Notes under the pieces: generated by a model
Seen by the model: the letters and a program-made list of their open reading frames with translations, nothing else
Database searches by the model: none
Told to the model about the DNA's origin: nothing
Position numbers and translations under genes: made by a program
In this document: one piece after another, positions 16,893 to 27,436 of the stretch
Numbering within the stretch: position 1 is the first letter of the stretch
How the letters are laid out: the number at the start of each line of letters is the position of its first letter
NCBI RefSeq assembly: GCF_014199395.1
Contig: NZ_JACIJM010000001.1
Coordinates: forward strand, 434,001-498,000
DNA: 64,000 nt
Reading direction: 5' to 3'
Source of the DNA: Yoonia ponticola
GTDB taxonomy: Bacteria > Pseudomonadota > Alphaproteobacteria > Rhodobacterales > Rhodobacteraceae

Positions 16893-18397
16893 CAAAGCCA
16901 AATATCCTGATTATCATGGTCGATCAGCTAAACGGAACACTGTTCCCTGACGGTCCTGCCGATTGGCTTCATGCACCAAATCTCAAGAAGCTCGCAGCAC
17001 GTTCAACCCGTTTCCAGCAATGCTACACCGCATCGCCACTATGCGCCCCAGGTCGTGCATCCTTCATGACCGGGCAACTGCCGTCGCGTACCGGTGTCTT
17101 TGACAATGCAGCAGAATTCGCGTCTAGCCTACCGACATACGCCCACCATTTGCGCCGCGCTGGCTACCAAACCTGCCTGTCCGGCAAGATGCATTTCGTC
17201 GGACCAGACCAATTGCACGGTTTCGAAGAGCGCCTAACGACGGACATTTACCCGCCAGATTTCGGCTGGACCCCAGACTACCGCAAGCCCGGTGAACGCA
17301 TCGATTGGTGGTATCATAACATGGGCTCCGTGACGGGCGCAGGTGTCGCTGAAATCACCAACCAAATGGAATACGACGACGAAGTTGCCTATCACGCGAC
17401 CCGCAAGCTCTACGATCTGTCGCGCGGCCACGACGACCGCCCTTGGTGCCTGACCGTCAGTTTCACGCATCCGCACGACCCCTATGTCGCCCGCAAAAAA
17501 TATTGGGACCTCTACGACGACTGTGACCATCTGATGCCCGACATCGGGCCAATCCCCTACGATGAGCAAGACGCGCATTCGCAACGCATACTCGACGCCA
17601 ATGATCGCGATAACTTCAATATCACCGAAGACATGATCAAACGGGCAAGACGCGCCTATTTCGCGAATATTTCCTATCTCGATGACAAGGTCGGCGAACT
17701 GCTGCAAACGCTAGAAGATACCCGCCAAGAGGCGACGATCCTGTTCGTGTCCGATCACGGTGATATGCTGGGCGAACGCGGTTTGTGGTTCAAAATGTCG
17801 TTCTACGACGGCTCCGCGCGTGTCCCGATGATGATTTGCTCGCCGGATATGGCGCCGGGCCTCGTCACAACGCCGGTATCGAATATCGACGTTTGTCCGA
17901 CGCTTTGCGATCTCGCGAACGTCGATATGTCAGAACTCATGCCATGGACGCAAGGCGAGAGCATCGTGCCGCTTGGCCAAGGTGGCAGTCGCGATACGCC
18001 CGTCGCGATGGAATATGCCGCCGAAGCGTCCTATGCGCCCGTCGTTTCCCTGCGCTACGGCAAGTGGAAATTCAACATGTGCAGCCTCGACCCTGATCAA
18101 CTGTTCGACATGGACAACGATCCGCACGAGTTAACAAACCTCGCGGACCACCCGGCGCACCAAGGCACATTAACCACGATCAAAGCCAAAGCACTGGCGC
18201 GTTGGGACCTCGAAAAGTTCGATGCGGACGTGCGTCATTCCCAAGCTGGACGCTGGGTCGTCTACGAATCTTTACGCAACGGGGCCTACTTCCCGTGGGA
18301 TTTCCAACCGCTGCAAAAAGCGTCCGAACGCTACATGCGCAATCACATGGATCTCAACGTTATCGAGGAAAATCAACGCTTTCCTCGGGGCGAGTAA
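16889..18397 (+). CDS. betC: choline-sulfatase
   Basis: A 502-residue alkaline-phosphatase-fold sulfatase that cleaves choline-O-sulfate to choline and sulfate. The active-site CAPGR (Cys52, CxPxR form) is the residue converted to formylglycine; Asp12, [13 protein letters not shown] and NDPHELTNL are further family features. Length is normal for BetC. An anaerobic or aerobic formylglycine-generating partner is not in this window. The gene is translationally coupled to betI and lets the cell use choline sulfate, a common marine and plant osmolyte. Confidence 0.93.
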   Translation: MTKPNILIIMVDQLNGTLFPDGPADWLHAPNLKKLAARSTRFQQCYTASPLCAPGRASFMTGQLPSRTGVFDNAAEFASSLPTYAHHLRRAGYQTCLSGKMHFVGPDQLHGFEERLTTDIYPPDFGWTPDYRKPGERIDWWYHNMGSVTGAGVAEITNQMEYDDEVAYHATRKLYDLSRGHDDRPWCLTVSFTHPHDPYVARKKYWDLYDDCDHLMPDIGPIPYDEQDAHSQRILDANDRDNFNITEDMIKRARRAYFANISYLDDKVGELLQTLEDTRQEATILFVSDHGDMLGERGLWFKMSFYDGSARVPMMICSPDMAPGLVTTPVSNIDVCPTLCDLANVDMSELMPWTQGESIVPLGQGGSRDTPVAMEYAAEASYAPVVSLRYGKWKFNMCSLDPDQLFDMDNDPHELTNLADHPAHQGTLTTIKAKALARWDLEKFDADVRHSQAGRWVVYESLRNGAYFPWDFQPLQKASERYMRNHMDLNVIEENQRFPRGE

Positions 18398-18399
18398 CC

Positions 18400-18433
18400 C
18401 CTTCATTTCGCCACAACAACTCCCGCCGGAGGC
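18400..18433 (-). repeat. 34-nt dispersed intergenic repeat, copy A
   Basis: On the minus strand this reads GCCTCCGGCGGGAGTTGTTG followed by TGGCGAAATGAAGG. It lies entirely in the 44-base gap between betC and betB and matches copies at 35665-35698 and 42873-42906 at nearly every position. The CTCC-GGCG-GGAG core can fold into a small hairpin. Its GCCGGAGGC end (plus strand) may also serve as the betB ribosome binding site. Confidence 0.7.
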
Positions 18434-18441
18434 ACCGACAT

Positions 18442-19893
18442 ATGCACCAACAACCCACAGCCAGTCATTTCATTGACGGTCAATACATCGACGACACCGC
18501 AGGTGATGCATTCGATGTACTCTATCCGGCCACAGGCGAAGTCATCGCGCGACTACACGCAGCAACCCCCGCGATCATTAACCGTGCTTTAGACGCAGCG
18601 CGACGTGCGCAAACAGACTGGGCAGCGCTGACGGGCACAGAACGTGGGCGCGTGTTGCGCCGTGCCGCTGATATCATGCGCGAGCGGAACCACGACCTAT
18701 CCGTGTTAGAAACCTTTGATACCGGCAAACCCTATCAGGAAACATCCGTCGCAGATGCAACATCTGGTGCCGATGCACTCGAATATTTCGGCGGACTTGC
18801 AGGCAGCTTGACGGGCGAGCATATTCAACTTGGCGCTGATTTCGTCTATTCCCGTCGCGAGGCGCTTGGCGTCTGTGTCGGCATAGGCGCGTGGAATTAC
18901 CCCACACAAATCGCGTGCTGGAAAGCAGCCCCCGCCTTGGCCTGCGGCAACGCGATGGTTTTCAAACCGTCTGAAACGACGCCGCTATCCGCGCTCAAGG
19001 TCGCAGAAATTCTGAACGAAGCAGGCGCACCCGCGGGTACTTTCAACGTTGTTCAAGGGCTTGGCGCTGTCGGTGCGTCACTTGTGACGGACCCACGCGT
19101 GGACAAAGTATCGCTCACTGGATCGGTGCCGACGGGTCGTAAAGTCTACGCCGCTGCGGCCGAGGGTATGAAGCACGTCACGATGGAACTCGGCGGCAAA
19201 TCTCCCTTGGTGATCTTCGACGACGCTGATCTTGAGAACGCGGTTTCTGGTGCGATCTTGGGGAATTTTTACTCAAGCGGGCAGGTCTGCTCGAACGGCA
19301 CCCGTGTTTTTGTGCAAAAAGGGATCAAGGACGCGTTTTTGAAACGCCTGTCTGAACGTCTGAAAGGCGTCATCATGGGGGACCCGCAAGACCCGAAAAC
19401 CAACTTTGGGCCGATGGTTTCCAAAAACCAGCGCGACATCGTTGAAGGCTACATCGCCAAAGGTATCTCCGAAGGTGCGCATGTTAGCTTCGGTGGGAAA
19501 CGTGTTGATAAAGCGGGGTTTTTCATCGAGCCGACAGTGTTCTCTGATGTGACTGACGATATGACCATCGCCCGCGAAGAAATCTTTGGTCCTGTCATGT
19601 CGGTGCTCGACTTCGACACCGAAGAAGAAGTTATGCGACGTGCAAACGACACCGAATTCGGTCTCGCTGCGGGCGTATTCACCGCGGATTTGACTCGTGC
19701 GCACCGCATGGCGGCAGGATTTGAAGCAGGTACTTGCTACATCAACACCTATAATCTCGCACCCGTTGAAGCGCCGTTTGGCGGTATGAAAATGTCCGGT
19801 GTTGGGCGTGAAAACTCAAAAGCCGCGATTGAACATTATTCGCAACTCAAGGGCGTTTACGTCGCCATGACCGATGTCGAGGCACCGTTTTAA
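18442..19893 (+). CDS. betB: betaine aldehyde dehydrogenase
   Basis: A 483-residue NAD(P)-dependent aldehyde dehydrogenase that oxidises betaine aldehyde to glycine betaine. [24 protein letters not shown], catalytic Glu249 in ELGGKSP and catalytic Cys283 in GQVCSNGTR are present, as in BetB. The ATG at 18442, with GGAGG nine bases before it, gives the normal family length; the frame stays open further upstream inside betC, but that is not coding. The stop shares one base with betA. Confidence 0.94.
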   Translation: MHQQPTASHFIDGQYIDDTAGDAFDVLYPATGEVIARLHAATPAIINRALDAARRAQTDWAALTGTERGRVLRRAADIMRERNHDLSVLETFDTGKPYQETSVADATSGADALEYFGGLAGSLTGEHIQLGADFVYSRREALGVCVGIGAWNYPTQIACWKAAPALACGNAMVFKPSETTPLSALKVAEILNEAGAPAGTFNVVQGLGAVGASLVTDPRVDKVSLTGSVPTGRKVYAAAAEGMKHVTMELGGKSPLVIFDDADLENAVSGAILGNFYSSGQVCSNGTRVFVQKGIKDAFLKRLSERLKGVIMGDPQDPKTNFGPMVSKNQRDIVEGYIAKGISEGAHVSFGGKRVDKAGFFIEPTVFSDVTDDMTIAREEIFGPVMSVLDFDTEEEVMRRANDTEFGLAAGVFTADLTRAHRMAAGFEAGTCYINTYNLAPVEAPFGGMKMSGVGRENSKAAIEHYSQLKGVYVAMTDVEAPF

Positions 19894-21551
19894 TGCAGGC
19901 TGATTATGTAATCATCGGGGCAGGGTCCGCGGGCTGCGCTATGGCCTACCGCTTGGTCGAGGCGGGCAAAGATGTGCTGGTGATCGAGCACGGTGGGTGG
20001 GACGGCGGCCCCTTCATCCAGATGCCTGCCGCACTGTCCTATCCGATGAATATGCCTATGTATGACTGGGGTTTACAGACCGAACCTGAACCACATTTAG
20101 GTGGTCGCAAACTGGTTACACCGCGCGGAAAAGTCATCGGTGGATCGTCATCAATCAATGGCATGATCTACGTGCGCGGCCACGCGATGGACTACGACCA
20201 CTGGGCGGACAGCGGGGCGCAGGGTTGGTCCTACGCTGACGTTTTGCCCTACTTCAAACGCATGGAAAACTGGCACTCTGGCGGGCACGGCGGCGACGCA
20301 GAATGGCGCGGCAAGGACGGCCCGCTGCACGTCACACGCGGACCACGCAAAAACCCGTTAACCCTGGCATTTGTCGAAGCAGGCAAGCAGGCAGGCTATC
20401 AGGTCACCGGAGATTACAATGGCGAGCAACAAGAAGGTTTTGGGCCTTTTGATGCGACGATCTGGAAAGGGCGGCGCTGGTCGGCCGCCAACGCATATCT
20501 GCGCCCAGCATTGAAAAAAGACAATTGTAAGCTGGTTCGCGCCTTTGCACGCCGCATTGTGATTGAAAAAGCTAAAGCCGTCGGCGTCGAGGTCGAAATC
20601 AAAGGGCAAGTGCAAACGATCAAAGCCAACATCGAAGTCATCGTCGCGGCCTCGTCATTGAACTCGCCAAAGCTGTTGATGTTGTCGGGCATTGGTCCAG
20701 CAGCGCACCTCGCAGAACATGGCATCGACGTCGTCGCCGACCGTCCCGGTGTCGGTCAAAACCTGCAAGATCACCTCGAACTTTACATCCAGCAGGCCGC
20801 GATCCGTCCTGTTTCATTATTCAAATATTGGACCTTGCTTTGGAAAAGCCGGATCGGACTGGAATGGCTGATCCGCAAAACGGGTCTCGGCACGTCGAAC
20901 CAATTCGAAAGCGCGGCGTTCATTCGGTCCCGTGCTGGCGTGAAATACCCCGACATTCAGTATCATTTCCTGCCCATCGCAGTGCGTTACGACGGCACAG
21001 TCGCGGCTGAAGGGCACGGTTATCAGGCTCATGTCGGTCCGATGCGCTCTGTTTCGCGCGGTCAGGTCACGTTGCGATCTGCCGATCCGCAGGACAATCC
21101 GAAAATCCAGTTCAACTACATGTCTGATCCCTCGGATTGGGACGATTTCCGCAATTGTATTCGCCTGACACGCGAAATTTTTGGCCAGGACGCCTTCGCG
21201 CCGTACCGTGGTAAAGAAATCCAACCGGGTGATGATGCGCAAACCGACGAAGCGCTGGATGCGTTCATCAAAGAGCACGTGGAAAGCGCGTATCACCCCT
21301 GTGGCACCTGTAAAATGGGGGCTGTGGATGACCCGAGTGCGGTTGTTGATCCTGAAGGGCGTGTCATTGGTGTGGACGGGTTACGTGTTGCTGACAGCTC
21401 GATTTTTCCGCGGATCACGAACGGCAATCTCAACGGGCCATCGATTATGGTTGGTGAAAAGATCGCAGACTTTGTGCTTGGTAAACAGCCGCTTGCCCCG
21501 TTGAACGAAGCGCCTTGGATCCATCCACAGTGGGAAACGCAGCAGCGTTAA
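19893..21551 (+). CDS. betA: choline dehydrogenase
   Basis: A 552-residue FAD-dependent GMC oxidoreductase that oxidises choline to betaine aldehyde at the membrane. The ADP-binding [16 protein letters not shown] starts at residue 5, [14 protein letters not shown] is the first GMC signature, [16 protein letters not shown] the second, and [12 protein letters not shown] with a following [10 protein letters not shown] carries the catalytic region. Last gene of betICBA; its 3' end overlaps the convergent pccR by four bases. Confidence 0.95.
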   Translation: MQADYVIIGAGSAGCAMAYRLVEAGKDVLVIEHGGWDGGPFIQMPAALSYPMNMPMYDWGLQTEPEPHLGGRKLVTPRGKVIGGSSSINGMIYVRGHAMDYDHWADSGAQGWSYADVLPYFKRMENWHSGGHGGDAEWRGKDGPLHVTRGPRKNPLTLAFVEAGKQAGYQVTGDYNGEQQEGFGPFDATIWKGRRWSAANAYLRPALKKDNCKLVRAFARRIVIEKAKAVGVEVEIKGQVQTIKANIEVIVAASSLNSPKLLMLSGIGPAAHLAEHGIDVVADRPGVGQNLQDHLELYIQQAAIRPVSLFKYWTLLWKSRIGLEWLIRKTGLGTSNQFESAAFIRSRAGVKYPDIQYHFLPIAVRYDGTVAAEGHGYQAHVGPMRSVSRGQVTLRSADPQDNPKIQFNYMSDPSDWDDFRNCIRLTREIFGQDAFAPYRGKEIQPGDDAQTDEALDAFIKEHVESAYHPCGTCKMGAVDDPSAVVDPEGRVIGVDGLRVADSSIFPRITNGNLNGPSIMVGEKIADFVLGKQPLAPLNEAPWIHPQWETQQR

Positions 21552-22948
21552 TCGACTTGGTACGGCAGCATGCCACGGTAGTTCGGATCGACGCGCAATT
21601 GCCGTTCAAGCGGCGGAACAGCACGTTGGTGACAGTTCTTTCGCTCGCAAATGCGGCACGAAATACCAATTGGTTCATAGGCTTCCGGCGCGCTTGTGTT
21701 CATGTGATCGGCGTAGACAACGGCGCCCGCGTGTTTCACTTCGCAGCCCAATCCGATTGCGTATCTTCGGACAGGCGCAGTGTAGGAACCGCCCGATTTG
21801 CTGACGTCTCGTGCCAGGCAAAAGTAGCGTGCGCCGTCGGGCGTTTCTGCCAGTTGACGTAGGAATTGCCCCGGTGTTTCAAATGCACGGTGCACGTTCC
21901 ACAACGGGCAGGCGCCGCCGTAGCGTGCGAACTGCAATGTCGTTGCCGAGTGCCGCTTTGTGATTGTGCCGGCTTGGTCAACGCGGACAAAAAAGAAAGG
22001 TATTCCCTTTGCGCCCGTACGTTGCAGCGTGGACAAGCGATGTGCGATTTGTTCAAGTGATGCGCCGAACCGTGCGGACAGTATTTCCAGATCATGTCGG
22101 GTGCTTTGGGCGGCTTCGTGGAAGGCGGTGTAGGGCATCAGTGCGGCCCCAGCAAAGTAGTTGGCTAACCCAACTTTCGCGATGTTCCGCGCCGCTTCAG
22201 ATTGAAAACGTGCAAGATCCAATGTTGCTTCTAACAATTCTCCGCGTGTCAGCAGGGCAAGCTGCAACAACAGTTGAAACCGCTGTGTTTCAGTAGGTGA
22301 AAACTGGGAAAGTGTAAGGATTTTTGTTGATGAATCATAAGACCTTATAGCATCGACGGCTGCAATTTTAACTGTAACGCCGGCCGCATTCAGCGCGTCG
22401 GTTGTTGCCTGAATCAGTGAAATGTCAGGACGCTTTGCCCGCGCAAAACGCTCTGCTGCGCGGTCAACAGGATCAATGTAATTGTCGCAATAGTGAAAGA
22501 AATCGCGCACCTCTTCCCATGGGCTCGGCGTAGGTCGTGCGTCTTCGCGACCCAATGCTTCATCCAGCGAGGCCAGCCGTTCTTGGCTCTGCCGATAGCC
22601 TGTATGCAGGTCTAAAAACGCCCGAACGAGCGCGGGCGCATTTGCGGCTGCAAGTCGCAAATCTACAAGTGGTGGCGTGGTCCCTGTGAAGACTGGATCA
22701 GCCAGCGCCTCTCTCATATCGCTCACAAGCCGCGCTTCGTCGCCTGCTTGTAGCTCGGTAACGTCGAACCCGAATTCTTGCGCGAGACCCAAAACAACGG
22801 TCGTGCTGACGGGCCGATTGTTGTTTTCCATCTGGTTCAGGTAGGGCAGGGACACGCCCAATCTGTCAGCAAAAGCCTTTTGCGTCAGCGCGACGCGGCC
22901 CCGCAATTCACGTAGCTTTGCGCCTGCATATAATTTCTGAACCGCCAT
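21548..22948 (-). CDS. pccR: ScfR-family regulator, PccR-like
   Basis: A 466-residue regulator with an N-terminal XRE helix-turn-helix (about 10-65: [27 protein letters not shown]), a middle IrrE-like region, and a C-terminal DUF2083-type domain with a cysteine cluster ([16 protein letters not shown]). This architecture is the short-chain fatty acyl-CoA regulator (ScfR) family, which includes RamB and PccR; PccR of Rhodobacter sphaeroides controls pccB. The neighbouring pccB, with TTTGCAAA sites upstream, supports PccR rather than another ScfR. Similar half sites upstream of this gene suggest autoregulation. Confidence 0.85.
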   Translation of the reverse strand: MAVQKLYAGAKLRELRGRVALTQKAFADRLGVSLPYLNQMENNNRPVSTTVVLGLAQEFGFDVTELQAGDEARLVSDMREALADPVFTGTTPPLVDLRLAAANAPALVRAFLDLHTGYRQSQERLASLDEALGREDARPTPSPWEEVRDFFHYCDNYIDPVDRAAERFARAKRPDISLIQATTDALNAAGVTVKIAAVDAIRSYDSSTKILTLSQFSPTETQRFQLLLQLALLTRGELLEATLDLARFQSEAARNIAKVGLANYFAGAALMPYTAFHEAAQSTRHDLEILSARFGASLEQIAHRLSTLQRTGAKGIPFFFVRVDQAGTITKRHSATTLQFARYGGACPLWNVHRAFETPGQFLRQLAETPDGARYFCLARDVSKSGGSYTAPVRRYAIGLGCEVKHAGAVVYADHMNTSAPEAYEPIGISCRICERKNCHQRAVPPLERQLRVDPNYRGMLPYQVD

Positions 22949-22958
22949 GATGTCGACC

Positions 22959-23006
22959 TTTGCAGTTTAGCTGTCTCTCGACATAGCGCCTGCAAATGTT
23001 GCAAAT
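22959..23006 (-). promoter_or_regulatory. TTTGCA-type half sites upstream of pccR
   Basis: On the minus strand ATTTGCAA (23006-22999) and ATTTGCAG (22997-22990) stand nine bases apart; on the plus strand TTTGCAG lies at 22959-22965, just before the pccR ATG. These match half of the TTTGCAAA motif in front of pccB. They overlap the presumed pccR promoter, which fits autoregulation. Confidence 0.55.
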
Positions 23007-24220
23007 CAAGCGTTGATCTGTTTCGTGCGTTGCATGACCAACAATAGCGACACCATCGCGAGGACCGACACGATAAGCATGAGCCATTGCAGTGGGACCG
23101 TGCCGGTTTCGACGGTCAGCAATCCACCTGCAAGCTGCGATAGTCCTGCGCCTCCGCCGACCATGATCGCGCCGCCAAGCCCGCTGGCCGTGCCCGCTAA
23201 ACGTGGACGAACAGATAGCAAACCCGCGGTGGCGTTAGGCATGGTGATGCCGTTGCCCAATCCTAGGAATGTGCAAAAACCAAAGAAAATCAATGGGTGA
23301 TGAATGCCAGCGAGTGCTAGCAGCAACGAGGCGCCCATCCCTGCAACGGTGACGATTGTCCCGATCAAGGCCATCCGGTTAATCCCGAGTTTGACTGAAT
23401 ACCGTCCCGACAAGAAATTGCCAGCTGCATAGCCGATCGCAGGGGCGCCAAGACCGACGCCGCTCCAGAATGGTGATAGGTTAAACACCGCGCCCGCGAT
23501 GAATGATGCACCACCTAGCAGTGCGAAAAACGCGCCGGACGCAAAGGCCGTGCATAGTGCATAGCCCCAAAAACGAGGCGATGCGAACAGATCTGGATAG
23601 CTTTTAAGTTGCTCGCCAAAGCCCATGCCGCCGTCTTGCACCGTTTCACCCAAATCCAAGAAGCAGAGCACCCACACCATCGCGCCGGAGATCGTCAGAA
23701 AAGCAAAGGTCGTTTGCCAGCCAAAGAACTGCTGAAATACGCCGCCGATCATCGGCCCGAACATCGGGACAAGCGCCATGCCCATCGTGACGTAGCCGAT
23801 CATCGACGCGGCTTGGTCTTGCGGGACCATATCGCGGACGATCGTGCGGCTCAGGACAAGGCAGGTTGCGACTGCCGCTTGAAGCATCCGAAACCCGAGA
23901 AAGACTTCGATCGACGTCGCAAACATTGCGCCGAACGACGCGACGATAAAAATCCCAATCGCGATCAGCGTCACATTGCGGCGACCCACTTTGTCCGAAA
24001 TCGGCCCGACGAACACCTGCAAAACCGCAGTGACGGCCAGATAACCTGATAGCGAGATTTGCATCACGGCGTAGGACGTGTCGAAGTATTCTGTCATCGC
24101 GTTAAGCGACGGCAGGAAGATCGACATGTTTAACGCACCAACTCCGGCGAGCAGAATGAGCGTGACGATGTGGGGCGGGGTCGTGCGGTCCAAAAACCGA
24201 ACCTGTGCTCGTGTTGTCAT
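23006..24220 (-). CDS. Bcr/CflA-family MFS efflux transporter
   Basis: A 404-residue major facilitator protein with twelve hydrophobic helices. NMSIFLPSLNAMTEYFDTSYAVMQISLSGYLAVTAVLQVFVGPISDKVGRRNV is the start of Bcr/CflA-type drug exporters (motif A GPISDKVGRR). Substrate unknown. It sits between pccR and pccB and is divergent from pccB, so the shared 202-base region with TTTGCAAA sites might also affect it, but a link to propionate metabolism is only positional. Confidence 0.85.
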   Translation of the reverse strand: MTTRAQVRFLDRTTPPHIVTLILLAGVGALNMSIFLPSLNAMTEYFDTSYAVMQISLSGYLAVTAVLQVFVGPISDKVGRRNVTLIAIGIFIVASFGAMFATSIEVFLGFRMLQAAVATCLVLSRTIVRDMVPQDQAASMIGYVTMGMALVPMFGPMIGGVFQQFFGWQTTFAFLTISGAMVWVLCFLDLGETVQDGGMGFGEQLKSYPDLFASPRFWGYALCTAFASGAFFALLGGASFIAGAVFNLSPFWSGVGLGAPAIGYAAGNFLSGRYSVKLGINRMALIGTIVTVAGMGASLLLALAGIHHPLIFFGFCTFLGLGNGITMPNATAGLLSVRPRLAGTASGLGGAIMVGGGAGLSQLAGGLLTVETGTVPLQWLMLIVSVLAMVSLLLVMQRTKQINA

Positions 24221-24301
24221 GGCATAGACTTATGCGGGGCGGCCCATCCTGTCCATGGTCGGTGGTGCGAGAGGGGTGTGCAAATGCGCAGGGGTGGAGG
24301 G

Positions 24302-24350
24302 TTTGCAGATTTGCAAAAAATGAAATCGTAAATAAACGATATTTGCAAAT
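24302..24350. promoter_or_regulatory. candidate PccR binding sites before pccB
   Basis: TTTGCAGA (24302-24309) directly abuts TTTGCAAA (24310-24317), and a second TTTGCAAA lies at 24342-24349 within the palindrome ATTTGCAAAT. The two perfect copies are 32 bases apart, close to three helical turns. In R. sphaeroides the PccR target was described as two TTTGCAAA elements with a short spacer; the spacing here is longer. The pccB ATG is 73 bases downstream. Confidence 0.7.
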
Positions 24351-24422
24351 CTACTCATTCATGCTTCCCGTAAGAGGCGAATAACATTACCAATATGGCA
24401 ACCGCAGCAAAAGAGATCCGTC

Positions 24423-25952
24423 ATGAATATTCTCCAAGAGCTTCAAGATCGTCGTGAAATTGCCCGTTTGGGTGGTGGCGAAAAACGGATCGTGGCACAG
24501 CACGCCAAAGGCAAGCTGACAGCGCGCGAACGCATTGATCTGCTGCTGGATGATGGGTCATTCGAAGAATTTGACATGTTCGTGGCTCACCGTTGCACCG
24601 ACTTTGGTATGGAAAAACAACGGCCTGCGGGTGATGGCGTTGTGACGGGCTGGGGCACGATCAACGGGCGGATGGTCTATGTGTTCTCTCAGGATTTCAC
24701 CGTTTTTGGCGGGTCTTTGTCCGAAACGCACGCGCAGAAAATTTGCAAAATCATGGATATGGCCATGCAAAATGGCGCGCCAGTGATCGGTTTAAACGAT
24801 TCCGGTGGTGCGCGTATTCAAGAAGGCGTGGCGTCGCTTGCGGGATATGCCGAAGTTTTCCAGCGCAACATTATGGCGTCCGGTGTCGTGCCGCAGATCA
24901 GTGTGATCATGGGGCCATGCGCGGGTGGTGCCGTGTATTCACCTGCGATGACCGACTTTATTTTCATGGTGAAAGACACGTCCTACATGTTTGTGACCGG
25001 CCCCGACGTCGTGAAAACCGTCACAAACGAAGTCGTCACCGCAGAAGAACTCGGCGGTGCATCGACACACACCAAGAAGTCATCGGTCGCCGACGGTGCG
25101 TTTGAGAACGATGTCGAAGCTTTGATCGAAGTCCGCCGCTTGGTTGATTTCCTGCCGCTCAATAACCGGCAAAAAGCGCCGGTGCGTCCGTTTTTTGACG
25201 ACGTGAACCGCATTGAGGATAGTCTTGATACGCTGATCCCTGACAACGCGAACACGCCTTATGATATGAAAGAGTTAATCACCAAGCTCGGTGATGAAGG
25301 CGATTTTTACGAAATCCAAGAAGATTTTGCCAAGAATATCCTGACTGGTTTTATTCGTCTCGAAGGCCAGACCGTAGGCGTCGTGGCAAACCAACCGATG
25401 GTTCTGGCTGGGTGCCTCGATATCGACAGCTCGCGCAAAGCGGCGCGGTTTGTGCGATTCTGCGATGCATTTGAAATTCCGATTCTCACGCTCGTAGATG
25501 TGCCAGGTTTCTTGCCGGGGACGGGGCAAGAATATGGCGGCGTGATCAAACACGGCGCGAAATTGCTCTTTGCATATGGCGAAGCGACGGTGCCGAAGGT
25601 CACAGTCATCACCCGCAAAGCCTATGGGGGCGCCTACGACGTGATGGCGTCCAAGCATTTGCGCGGCGACTTTAACTATGCATGGCCGACGGCCGAGATC
25701 GCTGTGATGGGCGCTAAGGGTGCGACTGAAATCATCCACCGCGCTGATTTGGCCGACGCTGATAAAATCGCACAGCACACTAAAGATTATGAAGAACGCT
25801 TTGCGAACCCGTTTGTCGCGGCGGAAAAGGGTTTTATCGACGAGGTGATCCTGCCGCATTCAACTCGTAAACGTGTATGCCGCGCCTTCGCGTCTTTGCG
25901 GGGTAAAAAAGCCGAGAACCCGTGGAAAAAGCACGACAATATCCCGCTGTGA
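24423..25952 (+). CDS. pccB: propionyl-CoA carboxylase, carboxyltransferase (beta) subunit
   Basis: A 509-residue biotin-dependent carboxyltransferase that moves carboxylate from biotin on PccA to propionyl-CoA, giving (S)-methylmalonyl-CoA. The first crotonase-like half holds [13 protein letters not shown] and [12 protein letters not shown]; the second holds [16 protein letters not shown] and [12 protein letters not shown]. These are the acyl-CoA and biotin oxyanion-hole regions of PccB. TTTGCAAA sites upstream and pccR nearby indicate induction by propionyl-CoA. PccA and mutase follow downstream. Confidence 0.96.
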   Translation: MNILQELQDRREIARLGGGEKRIVAQHAKGKLTARERIDLLLDDGSFEEFDMFVAHRCTDFGMEKQRPAGDGVVTGWGTINGRMVYVFSQDFTVFGGSLSETHAQKICKIMDMAMQNGAPVIGLNDSGGARIQEGVASLAGYAEVFQRNIMASGVVPQISVIMGPCAGGAVYSPAMTDFIFMVKDTSYMFVTGPDVVKTVTNEVVTAEELGGASTHTKKSSVADGAFENDVEALIEVRRLVDFLPLNNRQKAPVRPFFDDVNRIEDSLDTLIPDNANTPYDMKELITKLGDEGDFYEIQEDFAKNILTGFIRLEGQTVGVVANQPMVLAGCLDIDSSRKAARFVRFCDAFEIPILTLVDVPGFLPGTGQEYGGVIKHGAKLLFAYGEATVPKVTVITRKAYGGAYDVMASKHLRGDFNYAWPTAEIAVMGAKGATEIIHRADLADADKIAQHTKDYEERFANPFVAAEKGFIDEVILPHSTRKRVCRAFASLRGKKAENPWKKHDNIPL

Positions 25953-26012
25953 TCTGAATAATCCCTGCATTTCAACCACAAATTCGTGCCGAAGATCAGA
26001 AAGGAGCCAGTA

Positions 26013-26399
26013 ATGATTTACAAAACCCTCGCACCAATTACGCTGGCTCTGGTCGCCACTGCTGCGACGGCTCAAGAAGTGATTGTGCCGTCCGGCATCG
26101 ATGTCCAACTCTACGATGTGATCTTGGAACCTGCGACTCAAACCGCCCGTTTCCGGTTCCACGCGCCAGACATTGGCGGCGAAAATGGTGTCAGCTTTGC
26201 GCAGGCCGTGCCGGATATCCAATACCTCTGCGATGAGATCGTTGTGCCCGGTTTGGCTGAAAACGGATGGATGGGCGGCGACGTCGTGATTAGTCTTTCT
26301 GCAAACAAAGTCGCATTTGGCGTGGCGCACCCCGAGACCATCCAGTATTTCCAACCCTTCAGTATCCAGGCAGGCGCCTGCATGTGGGAGGATTTTTGA
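26013..26399 (+). CDS. exported DUF6497-like protein
   Basis: A 128-residue protein with an N-terminal signal peptide (MIYKTLAPITLALVATAATAQE, likely cut after AQ or AT-A-Q) and a compact domain with two late cysteines (QYLCDE and GACMWEDF). It resembles the DUF6497 proteins I associate with pcc clusters of Rhodobacterales; the family call is from memory. AAGGAG stands seven bases before the chosen ATG; the frame extends nine codons upstream without such support. Function unknown; lies 60 bases after pccB and is probably cotranscribed. Confidence 0.7.
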   Translation: MIYKTLAPITLALVATAATAQEVIVPSGIDVQLYDVILEPATQTARFRFHAPDIGGENGVSFAQAVPDIQYLCDEIVVPGLAENGWMGGDVVISLSANKVAFGVAHPETIQYFQPFSIQAGACMWEDF

Positions 26400-26595
26400 T
26401 GACGACACACAATATAGTAGGGGGGATTTCCGCTGATGCACCCCCACCACAGACCACCAGTTTTGACCTAATGTTCTTTGGCGAATCTCAAGTTGCTGCT
26501 AACACCAACCCATGCGGGGCTAACACCGCACGGGCAATCAGATGGACGAGGTCGAATGACCCGACATCTGTCGTAGAGCAGAGCAGGACATCCCG

Positions 26596-26736
26596 ATGGC
26601 AATTGGAAAAAAGACCTTTATGGTCGCAACTTTCATGGCAATCACCGCACTTTTCGGCAACATCGGCGCGTCTAACGCAGACACGTTGCACAAAGCGCCC
26701 GCTACCGAAAACATCACCGACTTTAACATCAAATAG
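26596..26736 (+). CDS. small exported peptide, unknown
   Basis: A 46-residue frame starting ATGGCAATTGG with an AGCAGGA ribosome binding site about eight bases upstream. MAIGKKTFMVATFMAITALF is a basic start plus hydrophobic core, then NIGASNA looks like a signal peptidase site, leaving a mature peptide of about 20 residues ending NITDFNIK. Good codon use and a clear signal peptide favour a real gene, but no family is recognised. It lies between pccB and pccA. Confidence 0.5.
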   Translation: MAIGKKTFMVATFMAITALFGNIGASNADTLHKAPATENITDFNIK

Positions 26737-26760
26737 CGCAATCGCGCTTGGGTGGTCGTG

Positions 26761-27114
26761 ATGGAAAAACATCGCGGCTTCCCAGGTCGGCTTGCTGGCA
26801 CTGATTTTCAATTCACCATTCGTCGTGGCACCAAAGACGGTGTGGCAACGGCGATCACAGAACGGGCGCGCCATCCTGATCGCAGACCTGCGGACAGGCG
26901 GGCTGATGCGGGCTTTATGAAAGCGCTGTGGGAACAATTTGGTGACCAGCCATTTGAACGCGGCAATCTCGACGCAGGCCGGCTTAGCTGGCTTTTCGGG
27001 CGCGAAGTCATCCCCGCCCAAGATCCATTTGACCCCGAAGACTACTACGCGCTTTTGCAAATCGACGTGAAGCGCGCGCGGATCAGTTTTCCCGAGATTG
27101 CAGGCATGGGATGA
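26761..27114 (+). CDS. hypothetical protein between pccB and pccA
   Basis: A 117-residue soluble protein beginning MEKHRGFPGRLAGTDF, with a basic first half and an acidic, ordered-looking second half (FMKALWEQFGDQPFERGNL, PFDPEDYYALLQIDVKRARISFPEIAGMG). No domain is recognised. GTG codons three and one positions upstream are alternative starts. Codon use fits the plus strand better than the long frame on the opposite strand. It starts 24 bases after the small exported peptide. Function unknown. Confidence 0.5.
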   Translation: MEKHRGFPGRLAGTDFQFTIRRGTKDGVATAITERARHPDRRPADRRADAGFMKALWEQFGDQPFERGNLDAGRLSWLFGREVIPAQDPFDPEDYYALLQIDVKRARISFPEIAGMG

Positions 27115-27436
27115 CAGCAACCGTCGGCACGAATTCGCAAAGCGATCCGCAGTATCAGCAAGATTTAGCGCATTGGCGCGCGGGTTTTGGTGATGTCTTT
27201 GCAGGTTTATTCGGATCATGCCAACGATTGGGTACGCAGCGCCGGACCCCACGTCTTGCGTCATATGATTATGTGCGTGTCCCTCACTCCCGCCGGTCTG
27301 GCCCTCACATGGGTCAGCCGGTCCCTTTTTCTGCACGATGCGCAGAAAAATGCCGGAACTGTGAATTTTCTCTTGTCGAAACTGCACGTTCAGTTGATTT
27401 GTTGGCTATTGCAAATCTTGAAAAGGGTACAACGAT
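27115..27436. other. 322-base gap with hairpins, no convincing gene
   Basis: An ATG overlaps the preceding stop (27111), but its frame runs on through the downstream lipoprotein gene in a different phase and does not look like protein after about 40 codons. Two inverted repeats are visible: CTGGCCC with GGGTCAG around 27296-27317 (one mismatch) and a perfect TTTTTCTGC / GCAGAAAAA pair at 27326-27334 and 27342-27350. The region could be a leader, a terminator or an sRNA. Confidence 0.4.

Noticed and set aside
18202..18441. Upstream extension of betB
   Set aside because: The frame is open but lies within betC; BetB family length and the GGAGG site support ATG 18442.
26488..27387. Long open frame on the minus strand across the pccB-pccA gap
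   Set aside because: Its product is rich in Cys, His and Arg in a pattern typical of an antisense frame; the plus-strand genes here have better starts and compositions.
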